Below, piece by piece: positions 7,445 to 15,876 of a stretch of DNA of 34,140 bases. The position numbers were made by a program, and so were the translations under genes. Origin of the DNA: CAIKZZ01 sp035524595 (GTDB taxonomy: Bacteria > Pseudomonadota > Gammaproteobacteria > Steroidobacterales > Steroidobacteraceae); NCBI GenBank assembly GCA_035524595.1, contig DATKOP010000035.1, positions 1 to 34,140 on the forward strand, given 5' to 3'. The notes beneath the pieces are model-generated. The model saw nothing but the letters and a program-made list of their open reading frames with translations, was not told the origin of the DNA and did not search any database. Position 1 is the first letter of the stretch. The number at the start of each line of letters is the position of its first letter.

Positions 7445-9460
7445 TCAGGGCAGGCGGCGCACGTACACGGCCTTGCCGCGGAACCAGGTCTCGAGCACCT
7501 TCGTCTTGGCGACCTCGTCCGCCTTGCCGGTGTCGGCGAGCGTCAGGATGTTGCGGTCGAGCACCACGAAGTCGGCCGACTTGCCGACCTCGATGGAGCC
7601 CGCCTCCCGGTCGCGGCCGAGGTAGCGCGCGCCGTTGATCGTGTAGGCATCGAGCACGTCGCGGATCGCGACCCCCTGCGCCGGGTTGAGCGCCGCGGCG
7701 CGCCCCGGCAGGCGGCGCGTCACGGCGATCGCCATGTTGACGAAGGGCTGCGGGTCGCGGGTGTTGACCGGCGCATCCGAGCCCGCGATCAGCGTCGCGC
7801 CGGCGTCGCGCAGCGCGCGCACCGGGTAGGCGTTCTTCTCGTAGTAGCCGTCCGCCGGATGCAGCGCCGCGTCGTCGCCGCCGTGCACCCGGTCGAAGAA
7901 CGGCACCACCGACAGGTCGTACTCGGGGTCGGCGTTCGCCCAGGAGTAGGTGAACGCGAGGTAGAGGTGGTCGCGGCCGATGCGCGCGACGTCATCGGGG
8001 TGCACCAGCTGGACGTGCGCCAGCGCATCGTGCGTCGTGCTGACGCCGTCGGCGGCGCGCGCCGCCTCGATGGCGTCGACCGCGGTGCGGATCGGCAGGT
8101 CGCCGATCGCATGGATGTGCACGCCGAAGCCTGCCAGGTGGAAGCGCCGCACGAACTCGAGGATCACGTCGCGCTCGTGCTGCAGCTGGCCGGCGGCGAG
8201 CAGGCACTGGTCGGGGTGGTAGCCGTTGGCCTCCAGGAACGCCTTGGCGGCGGCGGCCGACGCGTACTGCTCGTGGTGCGCGCGCACCTCGACGCACAGC
8301 GGCGCCGCGGTGTCGACGTAGCCGACCACCGACAGGTGACCACCGGCGCCCGCCTTGAAGATCGGCTGCAGGTAGGGCTGCAGCGCCGCCGAGTCCGGCA
8401 GCGTCGGCGGCACCGCGAAGGGGTTGCCCTCGAGCACGCCGTCGGCGAACAGCTTGACGACGTCGGCGCGCAGCAGCGGGTCGTTGGCGTACTTGGCGCG
8501 GATCGCGGTGGCGGTGGAGACCATCCGCTCCCAGTCCGGCTGGCCGGCGGCAGTGCGGATGCGGTCAGGGTCGTAGTACTGCGCGAGCGTCGCGCGCACG
8601 GTGAGCTTGTGGCGCTGCGCGAGCGTGTCGTAGAGCACCAGCGTCTCGGGCGGCACCACGGCGTCGAGGATGCCGGTGATGCCGACGCCGTTGAGGCGCG
8701 CCGTGACGCGCTCGGGGGCCTTCATGACCTCGGCGAAGTCGACCTCGAGGATCGACGGCGCGCCCATCGTCTGGCGCGACTCCTCGTTGACGGTGCCGTT
8801 CGGCTCGCCGCCCTCGTCGACGCCGACGAGCTTGCGGTACTCCTGCATCTCGCCGGCGAGCGTCAGCTTGCTGAAGCCAACCACCTGGCCGGCGGCGTTC
8901 TTGGCGCGCGCCAGTGCGAGGCTGTTGAACGCGCCGTGGTGGCCGTCGTTGCCGATCAGCTGGATCGGGTGCCGGCGCGAGGCGAGGTCGAGCGCGGCCC
9001 GCAGCGTCGGGTGGGCGGCGTCGGGTTCGTTGCCGTTGCTGAAATTCCACTGCCGCACGTTGACCCAGGCGCCCGCCGGCACCTTGTAGCGCTCGATGCA
9101 GCCGCGCACGAACTCGGTCATCGCCGCGAGCGACTTGGCGGAGCTCTTGAGGTCGCAGACGTCCAGATCGACGATGCCGACCGGATGGATGTGCGAGTCG
9201 TAGAGGCCGGGCACCAGCAGGCGCCCGCCGAGGCGGCGCACCTTGGTCTTGGCGCCGATCCAGTGCTTCGCCTCGTCCTGGCTGCCGACGAACACGATCT
9301 TGTCGCCGCGGACCGCGACCGCCTCGGCCACCGAGCGGCCGGCGTCGGCGGTGTAGACACGCGCATCGGTGATCACGAGGTCGGCGGTCGGGCGCGCGCC
9401 GGCCGCGAACGGCAGGCTGGACATCAGCAGCACGGCGAGCGATTGGCGCACTGTCGGCAT
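7445..9460 (-). CDS. Exported amidohydrolase family 3 protein (YtcJ-like)
   Basis: 671 residues from the ATG ending at 9460, with a GGAG ribosome binding site. Residues 1-22 are a signal peptide (LAVLLMSSLPFAAGA), so it acts in the periplasm. The TIM-barrel amidohydrolase opens with 'DLVITDARVYTAD' and has the metal-binding 'YDSHIHP' (87-93, HxH at 90-92). Later come 'HIHAIGDLPIRTAVDA' and 'LIAGSDAPVNTRDP', which carry further metal ligands and the catalytic Asp. The C-terminus has the typical 'GSIEVGKSADFVVLD' strand. Relatives hydrolyse amide or imide bonds in varied substrates and are poorly characterised. The gene lies 150 bases downstream of the TonB-dependent receptor on the same strand. 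Uptake and hydrolysis of one compound is possible. Confidence 0.88.
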   Translation of the reverse strand: MPTVRQSLAVLLMSSLPFAAGARPTADLVITDARVYTADAGRSVAEAVAVRGDKIVFVGSQDEAKHWIGAKTKVRRLGGRLLVPGLYDSHIHPVGIVDLDVCDLKSSAKSLAAMTEFVRGCIERYKVPAGAWVNVRQWNFSNGNEPDAAHPTLRAALDLASRRHPIQLIGNDGHHGAFNSLALARAKNAAGQVVGFSKLTLAGEMQEYRKLVGVDEGGEPNGTVNEESRQTMGAPSILEVDFAEVMKAPERVTARLNGVGITGILDAVVPPETLVLYDTLAQRHKLTVRATLAQYYDPDRIRTAAGQPDWERMVSTATAIRAKYANDPLLRADVVKLFADGVLEGNPFAVPPTLPDSAALQPYLQPIFKAGAGGHLSVVGYVDTAAPLCVEVRAHHEQYASAAAAKAFLEANGYHPDQCLLAAGQLQHERDVILEFVRRFHLAGFGVHIHAIGDLPIRTAVDAIEAARAADGVSTTHDALAHVQLVHPDDVARIGRDHLYLAFTYSWANADPEYDLSVVPFFDRVHGGDDAALHPADGYYEKNAYPVRALRDAGATLIAGSDAPVNTRDPQPFVNMAIAVTRRLPGRAAALNPAQGVAIRDVLDAYTINGARYLGRDREAGSIEVGKSADFVVLDRNILTLADTGKADEVAKTKVLETWFRGKAVYVRRLP

Positions 9461-9610
9461 GGACGGACTCCGCGGCGGGTGGGGGCCGGCGGCGCGTCGG
9501 TGGAGGGCGCCCCGGTGCGATCGACCGTATCGGGCCGGCACCGCGGCCGTCAAGCGCGGGCCGCGCCGTATAGGGGTTTCGCCTAGGCGGGCGCGGCCGG
9601 TGCCGCGCGG

Positions 9611-11659
9611 CTACTCGAGGTGCACCGTCGCCATGAGCCTCAGCGTGCGCGGCTCGAGCGGGTGGAAATGATAGTCGTCGACCGCCGCGGCTTCGCCCGG
9701 GAGGCGCGAGGCGTAGTAGTAGGTGATGTCGTTGTCGCGGCGGTCGAGCAGGTTGTAGACGCTCAGCGTCAGCCGAAGACGCGACGCGAAAGCGTAGCCG
9801 CCGTCGAGGTTCAGCAGCAGCGTCGAGCGCGAGCGCGCGCTGCCGTCCTCGGTGAGCGGCGCCGGCCCGAAGTAGCGCAGCCGCGTGCCGGCGAACCAGC
9901 CGCGGTCGCGGCCGAGGCGCAGCCCGGCCGCGACGACGCAGCCGAGCGCGTTCGGGACGTAGTCGCCTCCCGGCGCGGGGTCCGTGTAGCGCGCGCGGGT
10001 CCAGGCGAGGTCGACGTCCGCCTCGAGGCCCTCGCGCGGCGCGTAGTCCGCCGAGAGCTCGAGGCCGGTCCGCCGGCTGGCGCGGGTCGGCTCGGTCGTG
10101 CCGCCGTCGCCCGAGTACACGAGCTCGGAGTCGAGCGAGAGCGTCCAGAGCGACGCCGCGACCATGAGCCGCGGCACGGCGCCGCTGCGCACGCCCGCCT
10201 CGGCGCCGACGGCGCGGGCCAGCGGGCTGACCCGGGCCACCGGTGTCACGCCATCGCTCGGGTCGACGGTGATGGTCGTGCCGCGCGCGTCGTTGCTGTG
10301 GAAGCCCCGGCCGTAGTTCAGGAAGTACTCGGTGCTGGCCCAGGGGCCGAACGACAGCGTCAGCTTCGGGCTCGCGATCGCCGCGCTCGCGGTGCCGGAG
10401 TTCGCGGGCAGGCTGCTGGCGACGCGGAAGCGGTAGTCGTCGAAGCGCGCGCCGAGATCGGTGCGCAGCCACGGCGTCAGGCGCAGGCCCGCGGTCGCGT
10501 AGGCGGAATAGCTCGCCTCGTCGACCGCATCCTCGCGGACGGTCGCGTAGCGCGCGCCGGCGGTGGTGCGGTAGAGCGCCACCGGCCGCAGCGCGTCGGA
10601 GCGGACCTCGAGGCCGCCGCGGATCGCGGCCGCGCGGTCCGCGAGCGTCAGCGCCGCCGCGTAGTCGACGCCGCCGCCGTAGATGCGCCGCTGCTCGAAC
10701 TGCTCGAACTGGTCGCCGTGCACCGGGTCGGTCGCGTAGGTGAAGTTGGATAAGAGGTCGAGCGCCGAGTCGATCGCGTAGCCTTCGGCGCGCAGCTGGC
10801 CGCCGCCGAGCCGCCGCCACCAGGCGCCGGACAGGCTGTAGCGGTGCGTGTGGCCGCCGTCGGTCGGGTCGATGGTGCCGAAGCGGTCGACGAGCCCGGC
10901 ACTCACCGCGCGCTCCGGGATCTGGTCGGAGCTGCGCCAGTGGCCGTCGTAGCCCATGAGCTCCGCGTCCCAGCCCTGCCCGGCGTCGCCGGTCGTGAAC
11001 TTCGCGAGCCCGGCGAGCTTGCCGAAGCCCTCCGGCAGCTGCCACGGCCCGTCGTTGTGGTCGTACTCGCCGCCGAGCAGCAGCGTGCCGCCCGCGAGCG
11101 CGGGCGACGCGGCGAGCAGCGTGCGGACGAAGCCGTCGCCGCCGCCGGCGAGCACGAGCAGCGGGGCCTCGAGGCTCTGCCGGTAGCGCACGTCGGCTGC
11201 CCCGGCCGCCGAGAAGTCGCCTTCCTCGGCATAGTAGGTGCCCTTGCGGTACTCGATGCGCTCGACGAGCTCGGGGAGCAGGAAGTTGAGGTCGGTGTAG
11301 CCCTGACCGTGGGCGTTGGTCGGCAGGTTCACCGGCATGCCGTCCACCCGCGTCGCGAAGTCCGTGCCGTGATCGAGGTTGAAGCCGCGCAGGAAGTACT
11401 GGTTGGCCTTGCCGTCGCCGCTGTGCTGCGTCACGACGAGGCCCGGCACGACCTCGAGCAGCTCGCCGGTGCGCAGCGTGAGGCGCGTCTCTATGAGGTC
11501 GGCGAGCGCGACCCCCTGGCTCGCCGAGCCGACGCTCGCCACGCTCTCGAGGCGGCGCGCGGTGACGACCACCTCGTCGAGATCGGGCGGCGTCGCGGCG
11601 ACCGCCATCGCCGCGGCGAGCGAAGCGGCGAGCCCGAGCGGCCAGCGGCAGCGGTGCAT
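9611..11659 (-). CDS. TonB-dependent outer-membrane receptor
   Basis: 682 residues from the ATG ending at 11659, with a GAGG site about 10 bases upstream. It has a signal peptide (1-22), a TonB-box-like 'LDEVVVTA' (27-34), then the plug domain (about 50-160) with 'LLEVVPGLVVTQHSG' and 'YFLRGFNLDHGTDF'. The 22-strand barrel follows to the end, including 'VYNLLDRRDND' near the C-terminus, typical of the last strands. It takes up a ligand through the outer membrane using TonB/ExbB/ExbD energy. The plug resembles receptors that recognise small organic ligands rather than a defined siderophore class, and the ligand is unknown. The last residues are HLE instead of the usual aromatic end. Confidence 0.92.
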   Translation of the reverse strand: MHRCRWPLGLAASLAAAMAVAATPPDLDEVVVTARRLESVASVGSASQGVALADLIETRLTLRTGELLEVVPGLVVTQHSGDGKANQYFLRGFNLDHGTDFATRVDGMPVNLPTNAHGQGYTDLNFLLPELVERIEYRKGTYYAEEGDFSAAGAADVRYRQSLEAPLLVLAGGGDGFVRTLLAASPALAGGTLLLGGEYDHNDGPWQLPEGFGKLAGLAKFTTGDAGQGWDAELMGYDGHWRSSDQIPERAVSAGLVDRFGTIDPTDGGHTHRYSLSGAWWRRLGGGQLRAEGYAIDSALDLLSNFTYATDPVHGDQFEQFEQRRIYGGGVDYAAALTLADRAAAIRGGLEVRSDALRPVALYRTTAGARYATVREDAVDEASYSAYATAGLRLTPWLRTDLGARFDDYRFRVASSLPANSGTASAAIASPKLTLSFGPWASTEYFLNYGRGFHSNDARGTTITVDPSDGVTPVARVSPLARAVGAEAGVRSGAVPRLMVAASLWTLSLDSELVYSGDGGTTEPTRASRRTGLELSADYAPREGLEADVDLAWTRARYTDPAPGGDYVPNALGCVVAAGLRLGRDRGWFAGTRLRYFGPAPLTEDGSARSRSTLLLNLDGGYAFASRLRLTLSVYNLLDRRDNDITYYYASRLPGEAAAVDDYHFHPLEPRTLRLMATVHLE

Positions 11660-11852
11660 CGGCGGTGGACCTCGGCGCGACCCCGGCGGCCCGGTCGGGC
11701 CGCCGGTGTGAAAATCTATCGAAAATTCATACGTAGCGGAGGCGGTACTTGCCACAGGCACCGGCCTGCGGCGGCGCGGGCCGCGGTGCTGTGCTGTAAT
11801 GGGCCGCCGCCCGCGGCCGCGCCAGCGCCGTGGCGCCCTCCGGTGCCCCGCT

Positions 11853-12503
11853 ATGTCCGCACCCGCCCAGGGTGACCTGCTCGAGCCCGCCGAATCGGCC
11901 CCGCTCGCGGTCGCCGACCAGGTGATCTGGCTGCGCCGCTACGCCCCGACCGCTGTGCTGCGGCTCGAGATCGAGCGCATCGCGGCCGCGGCGCCGTTTC
12001 GCCAGCTGACGACGCCGGGGGGCGGGCGGATGTCGGTGGCGATGACCAACGCGGGTCCTTGGGGCTGGCACAGCGACGCGCGTGGCTACCGTTACCTCGA
12101 GCGCGACCCGCTCTCGGGCCGTCCGTGGCCGCCGCTGCCCGCCGCGTTCGCCGAGCTCGCCGCGCGCGCCGCGGCCGTGGCGGGCTTCCCCGGTTTCGCG
12201 CCCGACTGCTGCCTCGTGAACCGCTACCAGGTGGGCGCGCAGATGGGCACGCACCGCGACTACGACGAGCAGGACCTGTGCCAGCCGATCGTGTCGGTGT
12301 CGATCGGCCTGCCGGCCGTGTTCCTCTGGTACGGCGCGACCCGCAAGGGTCCGCCGCGGCGCGTACCGGTGAGCGACGGTGACGTGCTGGTGTGGGGCGG
12401 CGCGGCACGCGCCGGCTACCACGGCGTGCGGCGCCTCGCGGCCGGGGCGGACGGCGGCGCCGGCGCGTTGCGCTACAACCTCACGTTCCGCCGCGCCCGC
12501 TGA
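11853..12503 (+). CDS. alkB: AlkB-type DNA dealkylating dioxygenase
   Basis: 216 residues from ATG 11853, the same length as E. coli AlkB; an upstream in-frame ATG at 11799 adds only Arg-rich residues. It removes methyl groups from 1-methyladenine and 3-methylcytosine in DNA or RNA by oxidation with Fe(II) and 2-oxoglutarate. Iron ligands are H134, D136 ('THRDYDEQD') and H190 ('AGYHG'). The 2OG-binding arginines are R207 and R213 in 'LRYNLTFRRAR', matching R204 and R210 of E. coli. 'LVNRYQVGAQM' and 'PIVSVSIGLPAVF' are also characteristic. It leads a plus-strand group with the DOMON-like and NamZ genes (gaps of 49 and 55 bases). No ada gene is adjacent. Confidence 0.93.
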   Translation: MSAPAQGDLLEPAESAPLAVADQVIWLRRYAPTAVLRLEIERIAAAAPFRQLTTPGGGRMSVAMTNAGPWGWHSDARGYRYLERDPLSGRPWPPLPAAFAELAARAAAVAGFPGFAPDCCLVNRYQVGAQMGTHRDYDEQDLCQPIVSVSIGLPAVFLWYGATRKGPPRRVPVSDGDVLVWGGAARAGYHGVRRLAAGADGGAGALRYNLTFRRAR

Positions 12504-12552
12504 GCGCCTCCGCCCGCGGCGATGGCGCCGCCGAACGCGGTAGCATGCCGCC

Positions 12553-13113
12553 ATGCAGACCGCCCACGCCCGGCTCCTCCGCCATCCGCTCGCACCGTGG
12601 TCGGGGCCGGCCGTGACGCTGAGCGCCGTGTGCACGCGAGCGGACGACGGCACCGGCGAGTGCCGCTTCGAGCTCTCCGGGCCGCTCGCGGCGCTCGTGG
12701 TCCCGGCACCGGCCGCGGCGGCGCGCGTCGACGGGCTGTGGCGCCACACCTGCTTCGAGCTGTTCGCCGGTCAACCGGGCGCCAGCGGCTACCGCGAGTT
12801 CAACTTCTCGCCATCCGGCGAGTGGGCGGCCTACGACTTCGGCGGCTACCGCGCACCCGCGCCGCCGCCGCGCCTGCCGGCGCCGGCGATCCGCATGACG
12901 CTCGCGACCGACGCGCTGTCGCTGACGGCGGTGCTCGGCGCCGGGTCCTGGCCCTCGCCGGACGCCGCCCTCGAGCTCGGCCTCGCCGCGGTGCTCGAGG
13001 CCGGCGACGGCACGCTCGGCTACTTCGCGCTCGGCCACCCGGCCGCGCGCCCGGACTTTCACGATCGCCGCGCGTTCGCGCTGACGCTCGCGCCGCGGGC
13101 GCGCTCGGCGTGA
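12553..13113 (+). CDS. DOMON-like domain protein
   Basis: 186 residues. The features are those of the DOMON-like family often found beside DUF1343 genes. 'DGLWRHTCFELFAG' (about 74-87) and 'YREFNFSPSGEWAAYDFGGYR' (about 94-114) give a conserved beta-sandwich with an acidic and aromatic surface. A C-terminal 'DGTLGYFALGHPAARPDFH' segment follows, and the protein ends with 'FALTLAPRA'. DOMON folds bind haem or sugars in other proteins, but no ligand is known for this family. It has no signal peptide. The start ATG 12553 is preceded by another ATG at 12545 in a different frame and no clear ribosome binding site. It probably belongs to one transcript with alkB and the NamZ-like gene. Confidence 0.7.
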   Translation: MQTAHARLLRHPLAPWSGPAVTLSAVCTRADDGTGECRFELSGPLAALVVPAPAAAARVDGLWRHTCFELFAGQPGASGYREFNFSPSGEWAAYDFGGYRAPAPPPRLPAPAIRMTLATDALSLTAVLGAGSWPSPDAALELGLAAVLEAGDGTLGYFALGHPAARPDFHDRRAFALTLAPRARSA

Positions 13114-13168
13114 GCGCCGGCGCGAGCAACCGGCGCCGGCGCGGCGCGAACGGACGGAGCGCAGGCCG

Positions 13169-14377
13169 ATGACGACTTACGGGGTGGAACGGCTGCTCGG
13201 GGACCCGGCGCTGCGGCAGCGCCTCGCGGGGCGGCGGCTTGCGCTGCTCGCGCATCCGGCCTCGGTGCTCGCCGACCTCAGCCACTCGCTCGATGCGCTC
13301 GCCGCCGCACCAGGGCTCGTCCTGAGCGCGGCCTTCGGCCCGCAGCACGGCCTGCGCGGCGACAAGCAGGACAACATGGTCGAGTCGGCGGACTACCGCG
13401 ACCCGGTGCGCGGGATCCCGGTGTACAGCCTCTACGGCGAGGTGCGCCGGCCGACGCCCGCGATGCTCGACAGCTTCGACGTGCTGCTCGTCGACCTGCA
13501 GGACCTCGGCTGCCGCATCTACACCTTCCTGACCACGCTGCGCTACGTGCTCGAGGCCGCGGCGGCGCACGGCAAGGCGGTCTGGGTGCTCGACCGGCCG
13601 AACCCCGCCGGCCGGCCGGTCGAGGGCCTCGCGCTGCGGCCGGGCTGGGAGAGCTTCGTCGGCGCCGGGCGCGTGCCGATGCGCCACGGCCTGACGCTCG
13701 GCGAGGCCGGACGCTGGTTCGTGCGCGAGCTCGGCCTCGCGCTCGAGTACGAGGTCGTCGCGATGCACGGCTGGGCCCCCGAGGCCGCGCCGGGCTACGG
13801 CTGGCCGCTCGGCGAGCGCAGCTGGGTGAACCCGAGCCCGAACGCGGCCAGCCTCGCGATGGCGCGCTGCTACGCGGGCACCGTGATGCTCGAGGGCACG
13901 ACGCTGTCGGAGGGCCGCGGCACGACGCGGCCGCTCGAGGTACTCGGCGCGCCGGACCTCGACGTCGCGGCGCTGCTCGGCGCGATGCGCCGCATCGCGC
14001 CCGACTGGCTCGCCGGCTGCCGGCTGCGGCCGTGCTGGTTCGAGCCGACCTTCCACAAGCACGCCGGCCGGCTGTGCGCGGGCTTCGAGATCCACGTCGA
14101 CGACGGCGCCTACGTGCACGGCGCGTTCCGGCCGTGGCGGCTGGTCGCGGCGGCGCTCAAGGCGCTCAGGCAGCTGCGCCCCGACTACCCGCTGTGGCGC
14201 GACTTTGCCTACGAGTACGAGCGCGACCGGCTCGCGATCGACCTGATCAACGGCGGGCCGGCGCTGCGCGAGTGGGTCGACGATCCGGCGGCGCAGGCCC
14301 CGGACCTCGACGCGCTGGCGCGGCGCGACGAAGCGGACTGGCGCGCCGAGGTCGCGGGCCTCCTGCTCTATCGCTGA
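13169..14377 (+). CDS. NamZ-like DUF1343 protein (exo-beta-N-acetylmuramidase family)
   Basis: 402 residues from ATG 13169, with a GGAG site about 9 bases upstream. NamZ (glycoside hydrolase family 171, formerly DUF1343) releases N-acetylmuramic acid from the ends of peptidoglycan fragments in Bacillus. Recognisable segments include 'RLALLAHPASV', 'AAFGPQHGLRGDKQ', 'VYSLYGEVRRPTPAML', 'LLVDLQDLGCRIYTF' and 'WVLDRPNPAGRPVEG', all hallmarks of the family; 'EGTTLSEGRGTTRPLEV' follows in the second half. There is no signal peptide or lipobox, unlike the exported NamZ proteins, so this copy should be cytoplasmic. Cell-wall recycling inside the cell is a plausible role. Confidence 0.85.
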   Translation: MTTYGVERLLGDPALRQRLAGRRLALLAHPASVLADLSHSLDALAAAPGLVLSAAFGPQHGLRGDKQDNMVESADYRDPVRGIPVYSLYGEVRRPTPAMLDSFDVLLVDLQDLGCRIYTFLTTLRYVLEAAAAHGKAVWVLDRPNPAGRPVEGLALRPGWESFVGAGRVPMRHGLTLGEAGRWFVRELGLALEYEVVAMHGWAPEAAPGYGWPLGERSWVNPSPNAASLAMARCYAGTVMLEGTTLSEGRGTTRPLEVLGAPDLDVAALLGAMRRIAPDWLAGCRLRPCWFEPTFHKHAGRLCAGFEIHVDDGAYVHGAFRPWRLVAAALKALRQLRPDYPLWRDFAYEYERDRLAIDLINGGPALREWVDDPAAQAPDLDALARRDEADWRAEVAGLLLYR

Positions 14378-14429
14378 GGCGCGCCGCGCGGCGGCGGCGG
14401 GACCGCGACCGCCCGCGCGCGCGGCGGCG

Positions 14430-15764
14430 CTAGGCGGCGTCGCCGGCCAGCTGCACGGCGAGCGCGCGGCTGTTGCGGCAGCAGTCGTTCATCGCGACGC
14501 CGTGGTAGGCGTTGCCGATCAGCGCGAGCCCGGGATGCCGCGCGACCGCCGCGTCGACGGCCGCGACCCGCGCCAGGTGCCCCGGCCCGTAGTTCGGGAT
14601 GCCGCGTTCCCAGCGCCGCAGGTAGACGACGTCCGGGGTCGCATCGACGCCCATGCAGGCGCGGATGCCCGCGCGCGTGCGCTCGACGAGCGCGCCGTCG
14701 TCGAGCCGCGCGAGCTCCGGGTTGCGCTGCCCGCCGAGCATCGCGCGCAGGATCTTGCCGCCCGGCGGCGCGCGGTCCGGGAAGATGCTGCTGTCCCACA
14801 GCACGCCGAGCAGCGGCGAGCGCGCGGCGGCCGTGGTCAGCAGGCCGAAGCCGTCGAGCGGTTCGGCGAGCCCGCGGTAGCCGAAGCCGACCACGGCGAT
14901 CGGCGAGTACTCGATGCGCGCGAGCTCGGCGGCGAGCGCGGCGTCGAGCCCGGCGAGCTGGCGGGCCGCCGTGTAGGCGGGCGTCGCGACCACGACCCGG
15001 TCCACCTCGGTGACGGTCCCGCCGGCGCCGATCCGGTAGTGCGCGCCGGCGCGCCCGATCGTCTCGACGGCGGTGCCGAGGCGCCAGTCGGCGCGCACGC
15101 TGCGCGCGAGGTGGGTGATGAAGCTGCCGACGCCGCCGCGGAAGCTGGTCAGGACGCCGCCGGGGCCGGCCTGGCGCTTGCGCTTGGCGAGCATGCCGCG
15201 AAACAGCCCGCCGTGGTCGCGCTCGAGCGCCGCGATCAGCGGGAATGCCGCGCCGACCGACAGCCGCGCCGGCGTCGAGCCGTAGATGCCGGCGGTCATC
15301 GCCCCGAGGAACACGTCGGTGAACTCGCGGCCGAGGCGGCGGTAGCCGAACTCCTCGAGCGTCTCGTCGGCGCCGTCGCGGCGCGCGGGGACGAGGAGCT
15401 CGGCCGCGACCCGCAGCTTGCCGCCCAGCGTCAAGAGCCGCGTGCCGAGGAACGCGCGCGGCGATTCCGGCAGCGGCTGCAGCACGCCGGTGTAGACGAA
15501 GCGCTTGCGCGCCGCGGCGGAGCTCTCCATCAGCATCGCGTCGGCGCCGCTCTCGTGCACCAGCTCCAGGCTGTCGGGCTTGTTCGTCAGGAAGCCGTTG
15601 CAGCCCGCCTCGAAGCGGAAGCCCTCGACGACGTCAGTGTGCAGCGCGCCGCCGGGTTCGGGCGCGGCCTCGAAGACCGTCAGCGGCCAGTCCGGCCGCG
15701 CGCGCTGCAGCCAGAATGCGGTCGCAAGTCCGCTGATGCCCGCGCCGACGATGCCGATGCGCAT
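14430..15764 (-). CDS. hemG: Protoporphyrinogen oxidase, FAD-dependent HemY/PgoX type
   Basis: 444 residues from the ATG ending at 15764, with a GGAG site 6 bases upstream. It oxidises protoporphyrinogen IX to protoporphyrin IX, the penultimate haem step, using FAD and oxygen. The N-terminal Rossmann motif 'GIVGAGISGLATAFWL' (4-19) binds FAD, followed by 'FEAAPEPGGAL'. The C-terminus has the FAD-closing 'LALIGNAYHGVAMNDC' segment. The length fits the family (about 450-470). The symbol hemG follows common database use for this FAD enzyme. It is not the short flavodoxin-like HemG of E. coli, and others call it hemY or pgoX. It converges on the NamZ-like gene and lies 112 bases downstream of the M3 peptidase. 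Confidence 0.88.
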   Translation of the reverse strand: MRIGIVGAGISGLATAFWLQRARPDWPLTVFEAAPEPGGALHTDVVEGFRFEAGCNGFLTNKPDSLELVHESGADAMLMESSAAARKRFVYTGVLQPLPESPRAFLGTRLLTLGGKLRVAAELLVPARRDGADETLEEFGYRRLGREFTDVFLGAMTAGIYGSTPARLSVGAAFPLIAALERDHGGLFRGMLAKRKRQAGPGGVLTSFRGGVGSFITHLARSVRADWRLGTAVETIGRAGAHYRIGAGGTVTEVDRVVVATPAYTAARQLAGLDAALAAELARIEYSPIAVVGFGYRGLAEPLDGFGLLTTAAARSPLLGVLWDSSIFPDRAPPGGKILRAMLGGQRNPELARLDDGALVERTRAGIRACMGVDATPDVVYLRRWERGIPNYGPGHLARVAAVDAAVARHPGLALIGNAYHGVAMNDCCRNSRALAVQLAGDAA

Positions 15765-15790
15765 GCGCTCTCCGTGCTGTCCGAGCGGCG

Positions 15791-15796
15791 ATTATG
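15791..15796 (-). promoter_or_regulatory. Possible -10 element for the protoporphyrinogen oxidase gene
   Basis: CATAAT on the minus strand (five of six consensus bases) lies about 26 bases before the ATG ending at 15764. It stands out in an otherwise very GC-rich gap, but no good -35 box is seen 16-18 bases upstream. Confidence 0.28.
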
Positions 15797-15876
15797 GGCC
15801 GCGCCGGCCGCGGGCCCATCCGCGAAAGCCGCGCCGGACCGCGGAGATTCCGGGGGCCGGCGCGGCGCGCGGGCGG

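Noticed and set aside
8565..11045. 826-codon minus-strand frame across the receptor and amidohydrolase
   Set aside because: It is a frame-shifted copy of the two real minus-strand genes and contains no signature of its own.
11705..11735. Fur box before the TonB-dependent receptor
   Set aside because: The AT-rich stretch has a direct repeat, not the inverted GATAAT-type Fur pattern.
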